This document shows, piece after piece, positions 1 through 8,250 of a stretch of 64,000 bases of DNA; the first letter of the stretch is position 1, and every line of letters begins with the position of its first letter. Source of the DNA: Actinomadura barringtoniae (GTDB taxonomy: Bacteria > Actinomycetota > Actinomycetes > Streptosporangiales > Streptosporangiaceae); contig NZ_JAGEOJ010000032.1 in NCBI RefSeq assembly GCF_017573505.1, forward strand, positions 30,471-94,470, read 5' to 3'. The translations under genes were made by a program, and so were the position numbers. The notes beneath the pieces are model-generated. The model was given only the letters and a program-made list of their open reading frames with translations. It searched no databases and had not been told where the DNA came from.

Positions 1-826
1 CGAGCTCGTGAATCGAGCTCCAGCGTTCCCGGCTGATGTCGGTGGCGGCGGCGACCCCGACCGGGCGGCCGAGCAGTTCGTCGATCAGGTCGCGGGCGCT
101 CGGACGTTTCCCCGGATCCTTGTCCATCGAGCGTTCGACGAGCGGGGCGAGCCGTTCGGGCAGCCCCTCCAGATCAGGCTGCTCGTGCACCAGCCGGTAG
201 AACACCTCGGGCGCAGCCGTGGTGCCGAAGGGCGCGCGTCCGGTGGCGGCGAACGCGACCACCGACCCCCAGGAGAACACGTCGGAGGCGGGCGTCACCT
301 CCAGGCCCCGCGCCTGCTCCGGCGACATGAACGGTGGCGTGCCGATGGCCACGTTCCCGGTGATCGGCGCGGCCTCGGCCAGCTTGGCGACGCCGAAGTC
401 GATCACCCGCGTGCCCTCGGGCGACAGGATCACGTTGCCGGGCTTCAGGTCGCGGTGGATGATCCCGGCCCGGTGCACGGCGGTGAGCGCCACCGCCGTG
501 CCGACCGCGACCGACTCCAGCCGCGCGCCGCCGAGCGGGCCGCGCTCCTTGACGGTCTGCCAGAGCGTGCGGCCCTCGACGTACTCGGTCACGATGTAGG
601 CCGCGTCGTCGGTGATCGCGGCGTCCAGCACCGGCGCGGTGCAGAACGGCGCGACCCGGCCGATCGCCTGCACCTCACGCTGGAAACGCTCCCGGAAGCC
701 CGGCTGGCTGGCCCACTCGGGGTTCATGACCTTGACCGCGACGAGCTCGTCGTCCGGCGCGGCGGCGAGGTACACGATCCCCATGCCGCCCGCGCCCAGG
801 CGCCGTACGACCTGGTAGGGACCCAC
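1..826 (-). CDS. Ser/Thr protein kinase, C-terminus cut by window edge
   Basis: Hanks-type (PknB-like) kinase that would phosphorylate Ser/Thr of partner proteins at the membrane or in the cytosol. From the GTG at 826 the glycine loop GAGGMG lies at residues 11-16, the ATP-binding Lys in AVKVM at about 32, HRDLKPGN at 124-131, DFG at 143-145 and an APE-like SPEQ further on; all catalytic residues are intact. The frame is still open at base 1, so any juxtamembrane or sensor part is missing. The start is uncertain: the frame stays open upstream through a tandem repeat, but the GTG puts the glycine loop at the usual distance from the N-terminus. It lies downstream of the membrane protein at 945-1628 on the same strand. 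Confidence 0.85.
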   Translation of the reverse strand, partial: MGPYQVVRRLGAGGMGIVYLAAAPDDELVAVKVMNPEWASQPGFRERFQREVQAIGRVAPFCTAPVLDAAITDDAAYIVTEYVEGRTLWQTVKERGPLGGARLESVAVGTAVALTAVHRAGIIHRDLKPGNVILSPEGTRVIDFGVAKLAEAAPITGNVAIGTPPFMSPEQARGLEVTPASDVFSWGSVVAFAATGRAPFGTTAAPEVFYRLVHEQPDLEGLPERLAPLVERSMDKDPGKRPSARDLIDELLGRPVGVAAATDISRERWSSIHEL

Positions 827-870
827 GTGGGGCGGATCGGTCCCTTGGGGGTTCGTCAGGATCCGGCTCC

Positions 871-946
871 GTTTCGGGACGGGTTCGAGACTGTTGGTTT
901 CGGGACGGGTTCGGACTGTTCGTTTCGCGACGGGTTCGGACTGTTC
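871..946. repeat. Three tandem 25-26 bp units
   Basis: Units begin at 871, 897 and 922, each starting GTTTCGGGACGGGTTCG or a one-base variant and ending GACTGTTS. The array fills the gap before the kinase and runs into the stop codon of the gene at 945-1628. Confidence 0.85.
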
Positions 947-1628
947 AGGGCTTGGTGGGATCGGCGGGCGCGACCGGGACCCGGTCGTCGCCGACCACCA
1001 CCGAGCCGGCGGCCGGATCGAGGCGGGGCGCGGGGCGCGGTCGCTGCTCGTAATCGACGAGCCCGACCTGGTCGCCACCGGGCAGCACGATCCAGCCGCC
1101 GACGATCTTGGCGCCGCGTACGGTGGCGCTGGCGCGGTAGAGCCCCGACGGCGCCCGGACGACCGGCGCGCGGAACCCCATGACGCTCTTGCGGGAGAGG
1201 CTGGCGGCCCCGACGACGGTGTCGCCGACGACCGAGCCGGTGAGGATGCCCTGCTTGCCCTGCAGGCGGACCAGGCCCTCGGGATAGAGCTTGCCGCGCA
1301 GCCAGGCCTCCAGGCTGTGACCGTCGCAGACATAGGCGATCACGTCGCTGCCCTTGACGGTCATCGCGACGACGGCCCGGCTGCCGGGCACGTGCGAGGC
1401 GTAGGTGGCGCTGGTGGTCTGCGCCACCAGCGGGGGAGGCGGCGGTACGGACGTGGCGGCGGACTCGGCGGCGGACGCCGAGGCGGACGCGGACGCGGAC
1501 GCGGCCTCGCGGCTCGCCGACCGCTGGTCGCCCTCGGACGAGACGGCGCGGACGAGCGCGATGGTGCCCACGGTGATGAGGGCCAGCACGGCGGCCAGCA
1601 GTGCCAGCATGGGCCCGGTCTTGCGCAT
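945..1628 (-). CDS. Hypothetical membrane-anchored protein with Ala/Ser-rich linker
   Basis: 227 residues; I do not recognise a family. The N-terminus has a basic start MRKTGP and a hydrophobic segment at about residues 6-27 (signal anchor), followed by an Ala/Ser low-complexity stretch and a run of six prolines at about 60-70, then an extracytoplasmic domain of about 150 residues. That domain contains YVCDGHSLEAWL and a string of beta-rich segments with VVG motifs. It lies immediately upstream of the partial kinase on the same strand, separated by a tandem repeat, so the two may be co-transcribed. The ATG is the first start preceding the transmembrane segment. It may be a secreted or surface accessory of the kinase; this is inference from position only. 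Confidence 0.7.
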   Translation of the reverse strand: MRKTGPMLALLAAVLALITVGTIALVRAVSSEGDQRSASREAASASASASASAAESAATSVPPPPPLVAQTTSATYASHVPGSRAVVAMTVKGSDVIAYVCDGHSLEAWLRGKLYPEGLVRLQGKQGILTGSVVGDTVVGAASLSRKSVMGFRAPVVRAPSGLYRASATVRGAKIVGGWIVLPGGDQVGLVDYEQRPRPAPRLDPAAGSVVVGDDRVPVAPADPTKP

Positions 1629-1756
1629 GTTCTCACGACCCCCGGAATCGCTTTGCAACCACGACACCAGGTGCCGGCAGCGCCTGCAAGACGCGCCGCT
1701 GGCCGGTCCCGGGCGATCGGAGGTTGAACCCTCAACGGGGTTCTCACCGTGCAGCG

Positions 1757-2176
1757 TTAACGGAGGAGACCCCAGGTGACCAGTGCTTCCACGAGGCCCG
1801 GAGTGGTCGGAAGCGCCTGGAGTTCGGCCGCGGTGACCCAGCGGACGGCTGCGGCGTCGTCGCCCGCGCGCAGCGTCCCGCCGACGGCCACCGCCGCGTA
1901 GTCGTGGATCTCGTAGATCACCTCGTCGGCGCTCCCGGCCGTGGGGGCGCCGGGCCGGTCCACGCTGCCGATCAGGGCGCCGACCTGGACCGTCAGCCCG
2001 GTCTCCTCGGCCAGCTCCCGCGCGACGGCGGTGGCGTCGTCCTCGCCGGGCTCGACCCGTCCGCCGGGAATCGACCAGAGGCCCTCGCCGGGCGGGCGGC
2101 CGCGCCGTACCAGCAGCAGCCGCTCCTGGTCGTCCCGGACGATCCCGCCGACGCACCGCACTCGCACACCGGTCAT
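1757..2176 (-). CDS. NUDIX hydrolase
   Basis: 139 residues. A full NUDIX box is visible at about residues 39-61: Gly, five residues, Glu, seven residues, then RELAEETGL, matching GX5EX7REUXEEXGU. The family hydrolyses nucleoside diphosphates linked to another moiety (for example oxidised dNTPs, ADP-ribose or sugar nucleotides) with Mg2+ bound by the box glutamates; the substrate cannot be read from the sequence. The preceding strand GGIVRDDQERLLLVRRGRPP is typical of the fold. The ATG at 2176 follows a purine-rich GAGGGGG. It is divergent from the gene at 2249, with a 72-bp shared upstream region. Confidence 0.9.
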   Translation of the reverse strand: MTGVRVRCVGGIVRDDQERLLLVRRGRPPGEGLWSIPGGRVEPGEDDATAVARELAEETGLTVQVGALIGSVDRPGAPTAGSADEVIYEIHDYAAVAVGGTLRAGDDAAAVRWVTAAELQALPTTPGLVEALVTWGLLR

Positions 2177-2248
2177 TTTGCCCCCTCTTTACCGGTACGA
2201 CCAGCGGGAACTTGACGATAGGCGATCCGCCGCGCACCCTTGGTACTC

Positions 2249-2902
2249 ATGAGGGCGGAGCCCACCTGCCCGCGGTGCGGCGGGCGACTACGTGCGCCGA
2301 GTCTGTGGTCGAGCGACTGGACCTGCGGCGTGCACGGAGCCGTACTGCCACGGCAGCCGGCCAAGAGCCCGACCGCCGACGGGCTCGCCGCGGTGCTGCA
2401 AGACACCAGGGTGCCGGTCTGGGCCCCCTGGCCGCTGCCGCACGGCTGGCTGGTCACCGGCTTCCTGACCGTCGGCGACGACCGTACCGGCGCCCGCGCC
2501 GTCGCGGTCGCGCTGTCCGGCCCGGGCCTGCTGAGCGGCCCCGCCGACATGATCCTGATCGCCGAGGACCCGGGCGTCGGCATGGGCGCCTATTTCGCCG
2601 GGCTGATGGACGGCCCGGACCCCGGAGCCGGCTTCGACGAGGGCCCCGCGCACGTCAAGCTCGAGGTCCGCGGCCCCACCGCCACCAACGGCCGCAGCGT
2701 CCCCATGTGGGCCGTCACCACCGGCAAGGCCGACCGCGCCGTCTACGTGGGCGAGGCCATGGGCAGCTGGCTCTGGGCGGTCCTGTGGCCCGCCGACGCG
2801 GGCGTCCTCATGCTCGAACGCCCCAACCTGCTGGACCTGCGCGAGCCCGGTATGGACCTGGACGTCCCGTACGGCGCCTACAGCCCCCGCCTGGACGCCT
2901 AG
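2249..2902 (+). CDS. Conserved actinobacterial protein, DUF6758-like
   Basis: 217 residues. The N-terminus carries a zinc-ribbon-like pair, CPRCGG and WTCGVHG (residues 7-30), followed by an alpha/beta domain with no catalytic motif I can name. The overall pattern (Cys knuckle, then WPLPHGWLVTGF, then a PADMILIAEDPGVGMGA segment) resembles a family found next to PHP phosphoesterases in actinomycetes, as here. ATG 2249 is preferred over a TTG three codons upstream because RAEPTCPRC is the usual N-terminus. It is followed after 54 bases by the PHP gene, so the two are probably co-transcribed. Molecular function is unknown. Confidence 0.75.
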   Translation: MRAEPTCPRCGGRLRAPSLWSSDWTCGVHGAVLPRQPAKSPTADGLAAVLQDTRVPVWAPWPLPHGWLVTGFLTVGDDRTGARAVAVALSGPGLLSGPADMILIAEDPGVGMGAYFAGLMDGPDPGAGFDEGPAHVKLEVRGPTATNGRSVPMWAVTTGKADRAVYVGEAMGSWLWAVLWPADAGVLMLERPNLLDLREPGMDLDVPYGAYSPRLDA

Positions 2903-2956
2903 CCCTCGGGCGGCCGCTGCGGCTGGGCTCTCGCGCAAGTTTGCGACGATGGCGGC

Positions 2957-3799
2957 ATGCGCATCGACCTGCACAGCCACAGTGATGTCTCCGATGGCAC
3001 CCGGCCGCCCGCCGAGGTCGTACGGCTGGCGAGCAAGGCCGGGCTGGACGTTCTCGCGCTGACCGACCACGACACGGCCGGCGGGTGGGCGGAGGCGCGA
3101 GCGGCGCTCCCGGACGGGCTGACCCTCGTTCCGGGCATGGAACTGTCCTGCAAGCACAGTGCCGGTTTCGGTAATCCCGAGCCGGACAGCCTGCATCTCC
3201 TCGGCTACCTCTTCGACCCGGACGAGCCCGAGCTGGCCTCGGAGGTGGCCCGGGTCCGCGACGACCGGGTCCTGCGAGCCCAGCGCATGGTCGAGCTCCT
3301 CCAGGAGCTCAGCGTTCCGGTGACCTGGGAGCGCGTACGGGAGCTGGCCCAAGGCGAGTCGGTCGGCCGCCCGCACATCGCGCGGGCCATGCTCGAGGCG
3401 GGCGCGATCGAGACCATGGACGAGGCGTTCACCCCAGAGTGGATCGGGCCGGGCGGGCGCGCGCACGTGGACCGCTACGCCCTGGATCCCGTACGGGCCG
3501 TCCAGCTGATCCGCGGCGCGGGCGGCGTCTCCGTCATCGCCCATCCGCGCGCGACCAAGCGCGGCTACGTCTTCTCCGACGAGGTGATCGAGGAGCTCGC
3601 CGCGGCCGGTCTGACCGGCGTGGAGGTGGATCACCCCGACCACACACCCCCCGACCGCGCGGCCCTCCGCGCGCTCGCGAGCCGCCTGGACCTGGTCCCG
3701 ACCGGCTCCAGCGACGACCACGGAGCCCTCACCGGAGATCGCCTTGGCTGCGAGACGACCGCCCCCGAGGCCTACCAGGAGCTCGTCAGCAGGGCCTGA
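2957..3799 (+). CDS. PHP-domain metal-dependent phosphoesterase
   Basis: 280 residues covering a whole PHP domain. Metal ligand motifs are present: HSHSDVSDG at residues 6-14, LTDHDT at 36-41, GMELSC near 59, an AHPR motif near 196 and SSDDHG near 254. Closest in style to TrpH/YciV proteins, which hydrolyse 5'-phosphorylated oligonucleotides or nucleoside 3',5'-bisphosphates using a di- or trinuclear metal site in the cytosol. No polymerase or histidinol-phosphatase features are attached, so I do not assign a pathway. A GACGAT hexamer six bases before the ATG could be a -10 element of a leaderless transcript. Confidence 0.9.
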   Translation: MRIDLHSHSDVSDGTRPPAEVVRLASKAGLDVLALTDHDTAGGWAEARAALPDGLTLVPGMELSCKHSAGFGNPEPDSLHLLGYLFDPDEPELASEVARVRDDRVLRAQRMVELLQELSVPVTWERVRELAQGESVGRPHIARAMLEAGAIETMDEAFTPEWIGPGGRAHVDRYALDPVRAVQLIRGAGGVSVIAHPRATKRGYVFSDEVIEELAAAGLTGVEVDHPDHTPPDRAALRALASRLDLVPTGSSDDHGALTGDRLGCETTAPEAYQELVSRA

Positions 3800-3855
3800 A
3801 GGGCAGGTCAGCGGGGGCGTTCCGGTTTGATCTCCGCGCGGCCCGTGGCGCACGG

Positions 3856-3861
3856 TAGGGT
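3856..3861 (+). promoter_or_regulatory. Candidate -10 element (TAGGGT), leaderless MBL gene
   Basis: TAGGGT fits TANNNT and ends seven bases before the GTG at 3869. No Shine-Dalgarno precedes that GTG, so a leaderless mRNA is plausible and supports this start. Confidence 0.45.
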
Positions 3862-3868
3862 GCGAGGC

Positions 3869-4576
3869 GTGGATGCGCGCATCGAAACGGTGGTGACGAC
3901 GGGGAAGACCACCCTGGACGACACCGAGTACGACGTCGAGAACAACACCTACATCGTCGGGGACGACGACGAGGTCATCGTGATCGACCCGGGCTTCGGC
4001 TCCGAGGACGTTCTCAAGCAGGTCGGCGACCGCGAGATCATGGCGGTCATCTGCACCGACGGCAACGAGCACCATCTGGCGTCCGCGCTGGAGGTCGCCG
4101 CCGCCGGCGAGGAGGACGAGGAGAACTGGGCACCGGTCGCGCTGCACCGCGCCGACCGCCTCCTGTGGCGGGACTACTTCGGCCGCCTCGCCCGCGAGGA
4201 AGAGGACGAGGACGACGCCAAGGCGCTGCGCTCGCTCGAGCCCGACATCTGGCTGGAGGACGGCGGCGTCTTCGAGATCGGCGACGCCCAGCTGGAGATC
4301 ATGCACACCCCCGGCAACACCCCGGGCAGCGTGAGCATCATCAGCGAGCAGGTCGGCGTGCTGTTCTCCGGCGACACCCTGCACCGCGGCCGCCCCGGCT
4401 CGATCGGCGGCGCGTACGAGGACCTGCGCAAGCAGCTGAACTCGATCGGCGCCCTGCTCACCCCCCTGCCGAAGGACCTGCGCGTCCTGCCGGGCCAAGG
4501 CGAGGAGACCACGGTCGGCGAAGAGGACGCCCGCTGGGAGAGCTGGGGCGCGCTCGCCACCGAACGGGACGAGTGA
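3869..4576 (+). CDS. MBL-fold protein with degenerate metal site
   Basis: 235 residues with the metallo-beta-lactamase fold in the YcbL/glyoxalase-II-like subfamily: NNTYIVGDDDEVIVIDPGFG at the N-terminus, FSGDTLHRGRPG and a C-terminal LPGQGEETT. The usual zinc or iron ligands are largely gone. The THxHxDH motif reads TDGNEHH, the HTPGH motif reads HTPGN, and the late PGHG motif reads PGQG; only one His of the first motif and the Asp of SGDT remain. It is probably a non-hydrolytic or altered member. The start is GTG 3869, supported by a -10-like TAGGGT seven bases upstream. Its stop overlaps the next start by four bases (GTGA), implying translational coupling to the RecB-like nuclease. Confidence 0.8.
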   Translation: MDARIETVVTTGKTTLDDTEYDVENNTYIVGDDDEVIVIDPGFGSEDVLKQVGDREIMAVICTDGNEHHLASALEVAAAGEEDEENWAPVALHRADRLLWRDYFGRLAREEEDEDDAKALRSLEPDIWLEDGGVFEIGDAQLEIMHTPGNTPGSVSIISEQVGVLFSGDTLHRGRPGSIGGAYEDLRKQLNSIGALLTPLPKDLRVLPGQGEETTVGEEDARWESWGALATERDE

Positions 4577-5460
4577 CGGCCGAGCAGCTCGGCTTCGAGG
4601 GCATGCCGCGACGGCTCTACACCTGTACGCCGTCGCGGCTGAACACCTGGCTGGACTGCCCCCGGCGCTACCGGATGACCTACCTGGACCGTCCGGCGCC
4701 GCCCAAGGGCCCGCCCTGGGCGCACAACAGCGTCGGGGCGAGCGTCCACAACGCCCTGGCCGCCTGGTGGCGCCTCGATCTGCCCGAGCGCACTCCCGAG
4801 ATGGCCGGCACGCTGCTCATGCGCGGCTGGCTGACCGACGGCTTCCGCGACGAGGCCCAGTCGGCCGAGTGGCGCGAGCGCGCCCGCGAGATGGTCGAAC
4901 GCTACGCGACCGGCCTGGACCCCGCTGACGAGCCGCTGGGCGTTGAACGCACCGTGGCCACCCGTACGGACCAGATCGCCGTCTCCGGCCGCATCGACCG
5001 CCTGGACGCCCGAGGCGCCGAGCTGGTGGTCGTCGACTACAAGACCGGCCGCCACATCCTCACGTCCGACGACGCCCGCGGCTCCCTGGCCCTCGCGCTC
5101 TACGCCATCGCAGCGTCCCGCGTCCTGCGCCGCCCCTGCCACCGCGTGGAGCTGCACCACCTGCCCACCGGCGAAGTGGCGGTCTGGGACCACACCGACG
5201 AATCCCTGGCCCGCCATCTCCGCCGAGCCGAATCCATAGCCGCCGAGGCCGCCGCCGCGGACGAGGCCTACAAGACCCGCATTCCCAAGCCCCGCCAGGC
5301 CGAAGGCCTCGCCGTCGACCACACCCCGTACGACGAGACGTTCCCGCCCCGCCCCGGCAACCTGTGCGCTTGGTGTGACTACGCCCGCCATTGCCCGGAG
5401 GGGCAGGAGGCGGCCCCTCGCAAAGAGTCCTGGGCCGCCCTCCCGGTGGAAACCGCCTAA
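4573..5460 (+). CDS. RecB-family PD-(D/E)XK exonuclease with probable 4Fe-4S cluster
   Basis: 295 residues. The nuclease core is GRIDRLD followed by ELVVVDYKTG (residues about 140-160), supplying the metal-binding Asp and the D-x-K catalytic pair. Four cysteines are placed as in Cas4/AddB-type nucleases: one in WLDCPRRYR near residue 28 and three in LCAWCDYARHC near 265-275, predicting an iron-sulfur cluster that staples the domain. There is no helicase part, so it resembles stand-alone RecB-like exonucleases involved in DNA end processing. It starts at GTG 4573 inside the preceding stop (GTGA). It ends tail-to-tail with the oxygenase gene, their stop codons overlapping in 5457-5460. Confidence 0.85.
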   Translation: MTAEQLGFEGMPRRLYTCTPSRLNTWLDCPRRYRMTYLDRPAPPKGPPWAHNSVGASVHNALAAWWRLDLPERTPEMAGTLLMRGWLTDGFRDEAQSAEWRERAREMVERYATGLDPADEPLGVERTVATRTDQIAVSGRIDRLDARGAELVVVDYKTGRHILTSDDARGSLALALYAIAASRVLRRPCHRVELHHLPTGEVAVWDHTDESLARHLRRAESIAAEAAAADEAYKTRIPKPRQAEGLAVDHTPYDETFPPRPGNLCAWCDYARHCPEGQEAAPRKESWAALPVETA

Positions 5461-6365
5461 GCACCCACGAGTGAACGCTCAGCGGGCCAGCGGCGGGGGT
5501 CTCGTAGGCCGTAGAGGCCTCTGCCGAGGTCGTAGCCTTCTGCGCCTAGGCGCTGGCGGGCGCGTTCCAGCATGTCGCGGGTGGGCTTCATGAAGGCGTA
5601 GTCGTGCAGGCGTTCGGGAACGGTGCTGAGCGCCGTACGGAACGAGCGCAGGGCCGCGGTCACCGCGGGCTGTGGCACTTCGGGGAGCGCGCCGTACATC
5701 TGGCGGGCCCAGTCGGGCAGCGAGTAGTAGCAGAGGGCACCGAACGGGAAGTAGCCCGGCTTGCCCGGTGCCAGGAACTTCAGGTTCTCCGGCATCGTGG
5801 GCCACATCAGGAAGCGCACGGTCGCGGCGGCCTCTTCGGTCACTCGCAGCTGGGAGCGCATGGACGCGAGGTAGTCCTCCATCTCGCGCACGCTGCCGGG
5901 CACGTCCTCCGCGTGGAGGCCCACGTAAGTAGCGGTGTGCCTCTGCTCGTCCAGGTATTTGTCGGCCATCGCGTCGGTGAGCGGCAATCCCGAGCGTCGT
6001 GCGACCTCCAGGTAGGAGTAGACCTCGGCGCAGTGCACCCACCGCAGCAGCTCGGGCTGGTCGAGCCGCTCCTTCTTGCCCGTGTCGTGGTTGAGGATGC
6101 GCAGGCTCCGGTGGATCCCGCGGACCTTGGCGGCCAGCTGGTCGATCTCTTCGTGGCTGCCGAACGTGGCCATGCCCACGAAGTCGGCCGTGCGCTGGAG
6201 CCGCCCGAACGGGTCCTCCTGGAAGTTGGAGTTCTGCCAGACGCCCCACATGGCCATCGGGTGCAGTGCCTGCAGCATGAGGCTGCGCACCCCGCCGATC
6301 CACATGGACCGGTCGATGTGAACGCGCCACGTGACGCTCTCGGGCGGTGCAACGGTCGCCGACAT
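5457..6365 (-). CDS. MpaB-type (DUF2236) oxygenase family protein
   Basis: 302 residues in the family of the rubber oxygenase Lcp and fungal MpaB, which bind b-type haem and oxidise isoprenoid substrates. Seen here: IDRSMWIGGVRSLMLQALHP near residue 20, then QNSNFQEDPFGRLQRTADF, HTATYVGLHAED and a long helical C-terminus. The ATG at 6365 is preferred because an AGGTGGGG sequence lies just before it; a TTG fifteen bases upstream is less likely. No signal peptide is seen, so action is cytosolic. Substrate unknown. An imperfect dyad upstream (6386-6411) could bind a regulator. Confidence 0.85.
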   Translation of the reverse strand: MSATVAPPESVTWRVHIDRSMWIGGVRSLMLQALHPMAMWGVWQNSNFQEDPFGRLQRTADFVGMATFGSHEEIDQLAAKVRGIHRSLRILNHDTGKKERLDQPELLRWVHCAEVYSYLEVARRSGLPLTDAMADKYLDEQRHTATYVGLHAEDVPGSVREMEDYLASMRSQLRVTEEAAATVRFLMWPTMPENLKFLAPGKPGYFPFGALCYYSLPDWARQMYGALPEVPQPAVTAALRSFRTALSTVPERLHDYAFMKPTRDMLERARQRLGAEGYDLGRGLYGLRDPRRWPAERSLVGA

Positions 6366-6385
6366 TCCCCACCTCGCCAAACATG

Positions 6386-6411
6386 TGAGACAAACTCAGG
6401 TAAGTGTGTCA
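6386..6411. promoter_or_regulatory. Candidate operator upstream of the MpaB-type gene
   Basis: TGAGACA at 6386-6392 and TGTGTCA at 6405-6411 form an imperfect inverted repeat (six of seven pairs) 21 bases before the start. The sequence is unusually AT-rich for the window. Function inferred only. Confidence 0.3.
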
Positions 6412-6568
6412 TTACATTCTCGGGTTCAGCACCCCGGCCCCCTGTGATCACTGTCACCTGGGGAAAAGGTGCAGGCGGTGGGCCGTCCATCCGCCTCAGC
6501 CCGGTCGACGACCTCAGCCTGGAACGCCCGGCGGGCCTGCCCGTGCGGATCGAGGCGGCCCGCGGCCC

Positions 6569-7444
6569 TCAGCGGACGACGCGCTCGGCCTTGCTCCAGA
6601 AGTCGGAGAGCGCGCCGGCCGTCGTCTCCGGGGCCTCCACGGCGGGCGAGTGGGCGGCGATCGGGATGACGACCTTGGCGGCGTCCAGGCGTTCGGCCAT
6701 CGCCGCCTGGGCGCGCGGGTCCCAGACGTCGTCGTCCTCGCCATAGATCACCAGTAGCGGCACGGCGGCCTCGTCGGCGGCCTTGGCCAGCTCGTCGACC
6801 CGGTCGGGGGCCGAGGTCAGCTCGGTCGCCATCGCCATCAGGCCGGTCGGGCAGTTGCCCAGGGTCCGCCTCTTGAGGAAGTCGAGGATCTCGGGCGGAA
6901 CGCCGCGCGCCTCGGCGTCCGGGCCGATGCTCACCGTCCAGATCGTCTCCAGGCCGAGCTTGGGGATCGCGTCCCGCAGCGCCCTGGCCTTGTCGGCGGC
7001 CCGCCCGGTGACCCCCGCGGGGCCCGAGCTCATCAGCGTGTACGACTGGGGCAGCACCCCGCCGAGCACCGCCTCCCGGGTCACCAGGCCGCCGAACGAG
7101 TGGCCGACCAGGTGCACCGGGTCCGGGCCGAGCGCCTCCATCAGGGCGGCGATGTCCTCGCCGAGCGCGGCGAGCGCGTAGTCCTCGGGCCCGGCGCCGC
7201 GCTCGGACTCGTACTGCCCCCGCATGTCGACCGCCACCACCCGGCGACCCGCGCGGGCGAGGGTCTGCATGACCGCCAGGAAGTCTTCCTTGCTGCCGGT
7301 GAAACCCGGCACGAGCAGGGCCGGAGAGCGTTCGGCGATACCCGATCCCGGTAGCGCCTCCAAGGCGGCGAACGTGCCGCGGGAGGTCTCGATGTACGTC
7401 CGGCGCACGCCGGGGGGCAGAGTCAGGAACCGGGGCGTACTCAC
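6569..7444 (-). CDS. Alpha/beta hydrolase
   Basis: 291 residues, alpha/beta-hydrolase fold. The nucleophile elbow is GHSFGG (Ser near residue 117), the acid is probably in YGEDDDVWDP near 248, and the base is His in IAAHSPAVEAPE near 275. An oxyanion-strand LLVPGFTGSKEDF precedes. The family covers esterases, lipases, haloperoxidases and epoxide hydrolases; nothing specifies the substrate. The start at GTG 7444 (reading STPRFLTLPPG) gives a normal-length protein. It is divergent from the GDPD gene with a 69-bp gap. Confidence 0.85.
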   Translation of the reverse strand: MSTPRFLTLPPGVRRTYIETSRGTFAALEALPGSGIAERSPALLVPGFTGSKEDFLAVMQTLARAGRRVVAVDMRGQYESERGAGPEDYALAALGEDIAALMEALGPDPVHLVGHSFGGLVTREAVLGGVLPQSYTLMSSGPAGVTGRAADKARALRDAIPKLGLETIWTVSIGPDAEARGVPPEILDFLKRRTLGNCPTGLMAMATELTSAPDRVDELAKAADEAAVPLLVIYGEDDDVWDPRAQAAMAERLDAAKVVIPIAAHSPAVEAPETTAGALSDFWSKAERVVR

Positions 7445-7500
7445 AGGTGGCCAGCGTACTAAATGTGATTGCGTAGACACCGGTAAAGAGCCTTCGGTGG

Positions 7501-7506
7501 TAGCGT
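7501..7506 (+). promoter_or_regulatory. Candidate -10 element (TAGCGT) of leaderless GDPD gene
   Basis: TAGCGT fits TANNNT and ends seven bases before the GTG start at 7514; no ribosome-binding site is visible between them. Confidence 0.4.
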
Positions 7507-7513
7507 CGCCAGT

Positions 7514-8212
7514 GTGGATCAACGCCCGCACCCGGCCGTTTCGGCCCATCGCAGGGACGAGGCGGGCGTGGCGGGGCTGCGCGCCGCGGTCGGCTCCGGC
7601 GCCGAGTACGTGGAGATCGACATCCGCCGGACCGGCGACGGGAAGCTGGTCGTTCACCATGATCCGGGCATCGGCGGGCTGCGCATCGCCCGCGCCAGCT
7701 ACGAGCAGGTCCAGGACACGGCGGGCGAACGACCCGTGCCGCTGGTCGCCGACGCCATGAAGATCATGGCGGCCGGGCGTGTCCGCGGCCATCTGGACCT
7801 CAAGGAGCCCGGCTGCGAGCTGGAGGCCACCGAGCTGGCGATGGACGCGTTCGGCGAGGACGGCTTCGTGGTGACCACCAAGGACGTCGCCTCGATCACC
7901 CAGGTGAAGAAGACGTATCCGCAGGTGAAGGCGGCTTTGTCGGTGGGCCGCAGCTTCTGGGAGCCCGGCGTGGTCCGCGACATGCTGCCCGTGCGGCTCA
8001 TCCGCGCGTCCGGGGCCGACATGGTGGCGCTCAACTTCCGCCTGGCCCGGGTCGGCGTCCTCGCCCAGTGCGCCCGCGCCGGGTTCCCCGCCATGATCTG
8101 GACGGTGAACGCCGAGAAGATGATGCGGCGCTTCCTGAACGATCCCCGGGTGGCCGTACTGATCACCGACCACCCGGAGCAGGCCCTCGCCCTACGCGAC
8201 GGCAGGCCCTAA
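7514..8212 (+). CDS. Glycerophosphodiester phosphodiesterase (GDPD)
   Basis: 232 residues, a TIM-barrel GDPD. Key motifs: AHRRDEAG near residue 12 (catalytic His-Arg), VEIDIR near 34 and VVHHDPGI near 46 supply the acidic metal ligands and the second His; HLDLKEPG and WTVN near the end complete the fold. The enzyme splits glycerophosphodiesters into glycerol-3-phosphate and an alcohol. No signal peptide is present, so a cytosolic role in lipid or phosphate salvage is likely. Its stop codon sits in an 11-bp tandem repeat shared with the convergent phospholipase C gene. Confidence 0.9.
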   Translation: MDQRPHPAVSAHRRDEAGVAGLRAAVGSGAEYVEIDIRRTGDGKLVVHHDPGIGGLRIARASYEQVQDTAGERPVPLVADAMKIMAAGRVRGHLDLKEPGCELEATELAMDAFGEDGFVVTTKDVASITQVKKTYPQVKAALSVGRSFWEPGVVRDMLPVRLIRASGADMVALNFRLARVGVLAQCARAGFPAMIWTVNAEKMMRRFLNDPRVAVLITDHPEQALALRDGRP

Positions 8213-8250
8213 CTAAGCCCTAACTAGGCTCTAGCTAGGCCCTGGCTAGC
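8207..8250. repeat. Four tandem 11-bp units between convergent genes
   Basis: Units CCCTAACTAAG, CCCTAACTAGG, CTCTAGCTAGG and CCCTGGCTAGC are contiguous. The first contains the GDPD stop codon and the last contains the phospholipase C stop codon on the other strand. Confidence 0.9.

Noticed and set aside
8..1183. Long + strand frame over the first 1.2 kb
   Set aside because: Antisense of a clear Ser/Thr kinase; composition is typical of a high-GC shadow frame.
2213..2248. TTGACG at 2213 as a -35 element for the DUF6758-like gene
   Set aside because: No -10-like hexamer at a suitable spacing before the ATG at 2249.
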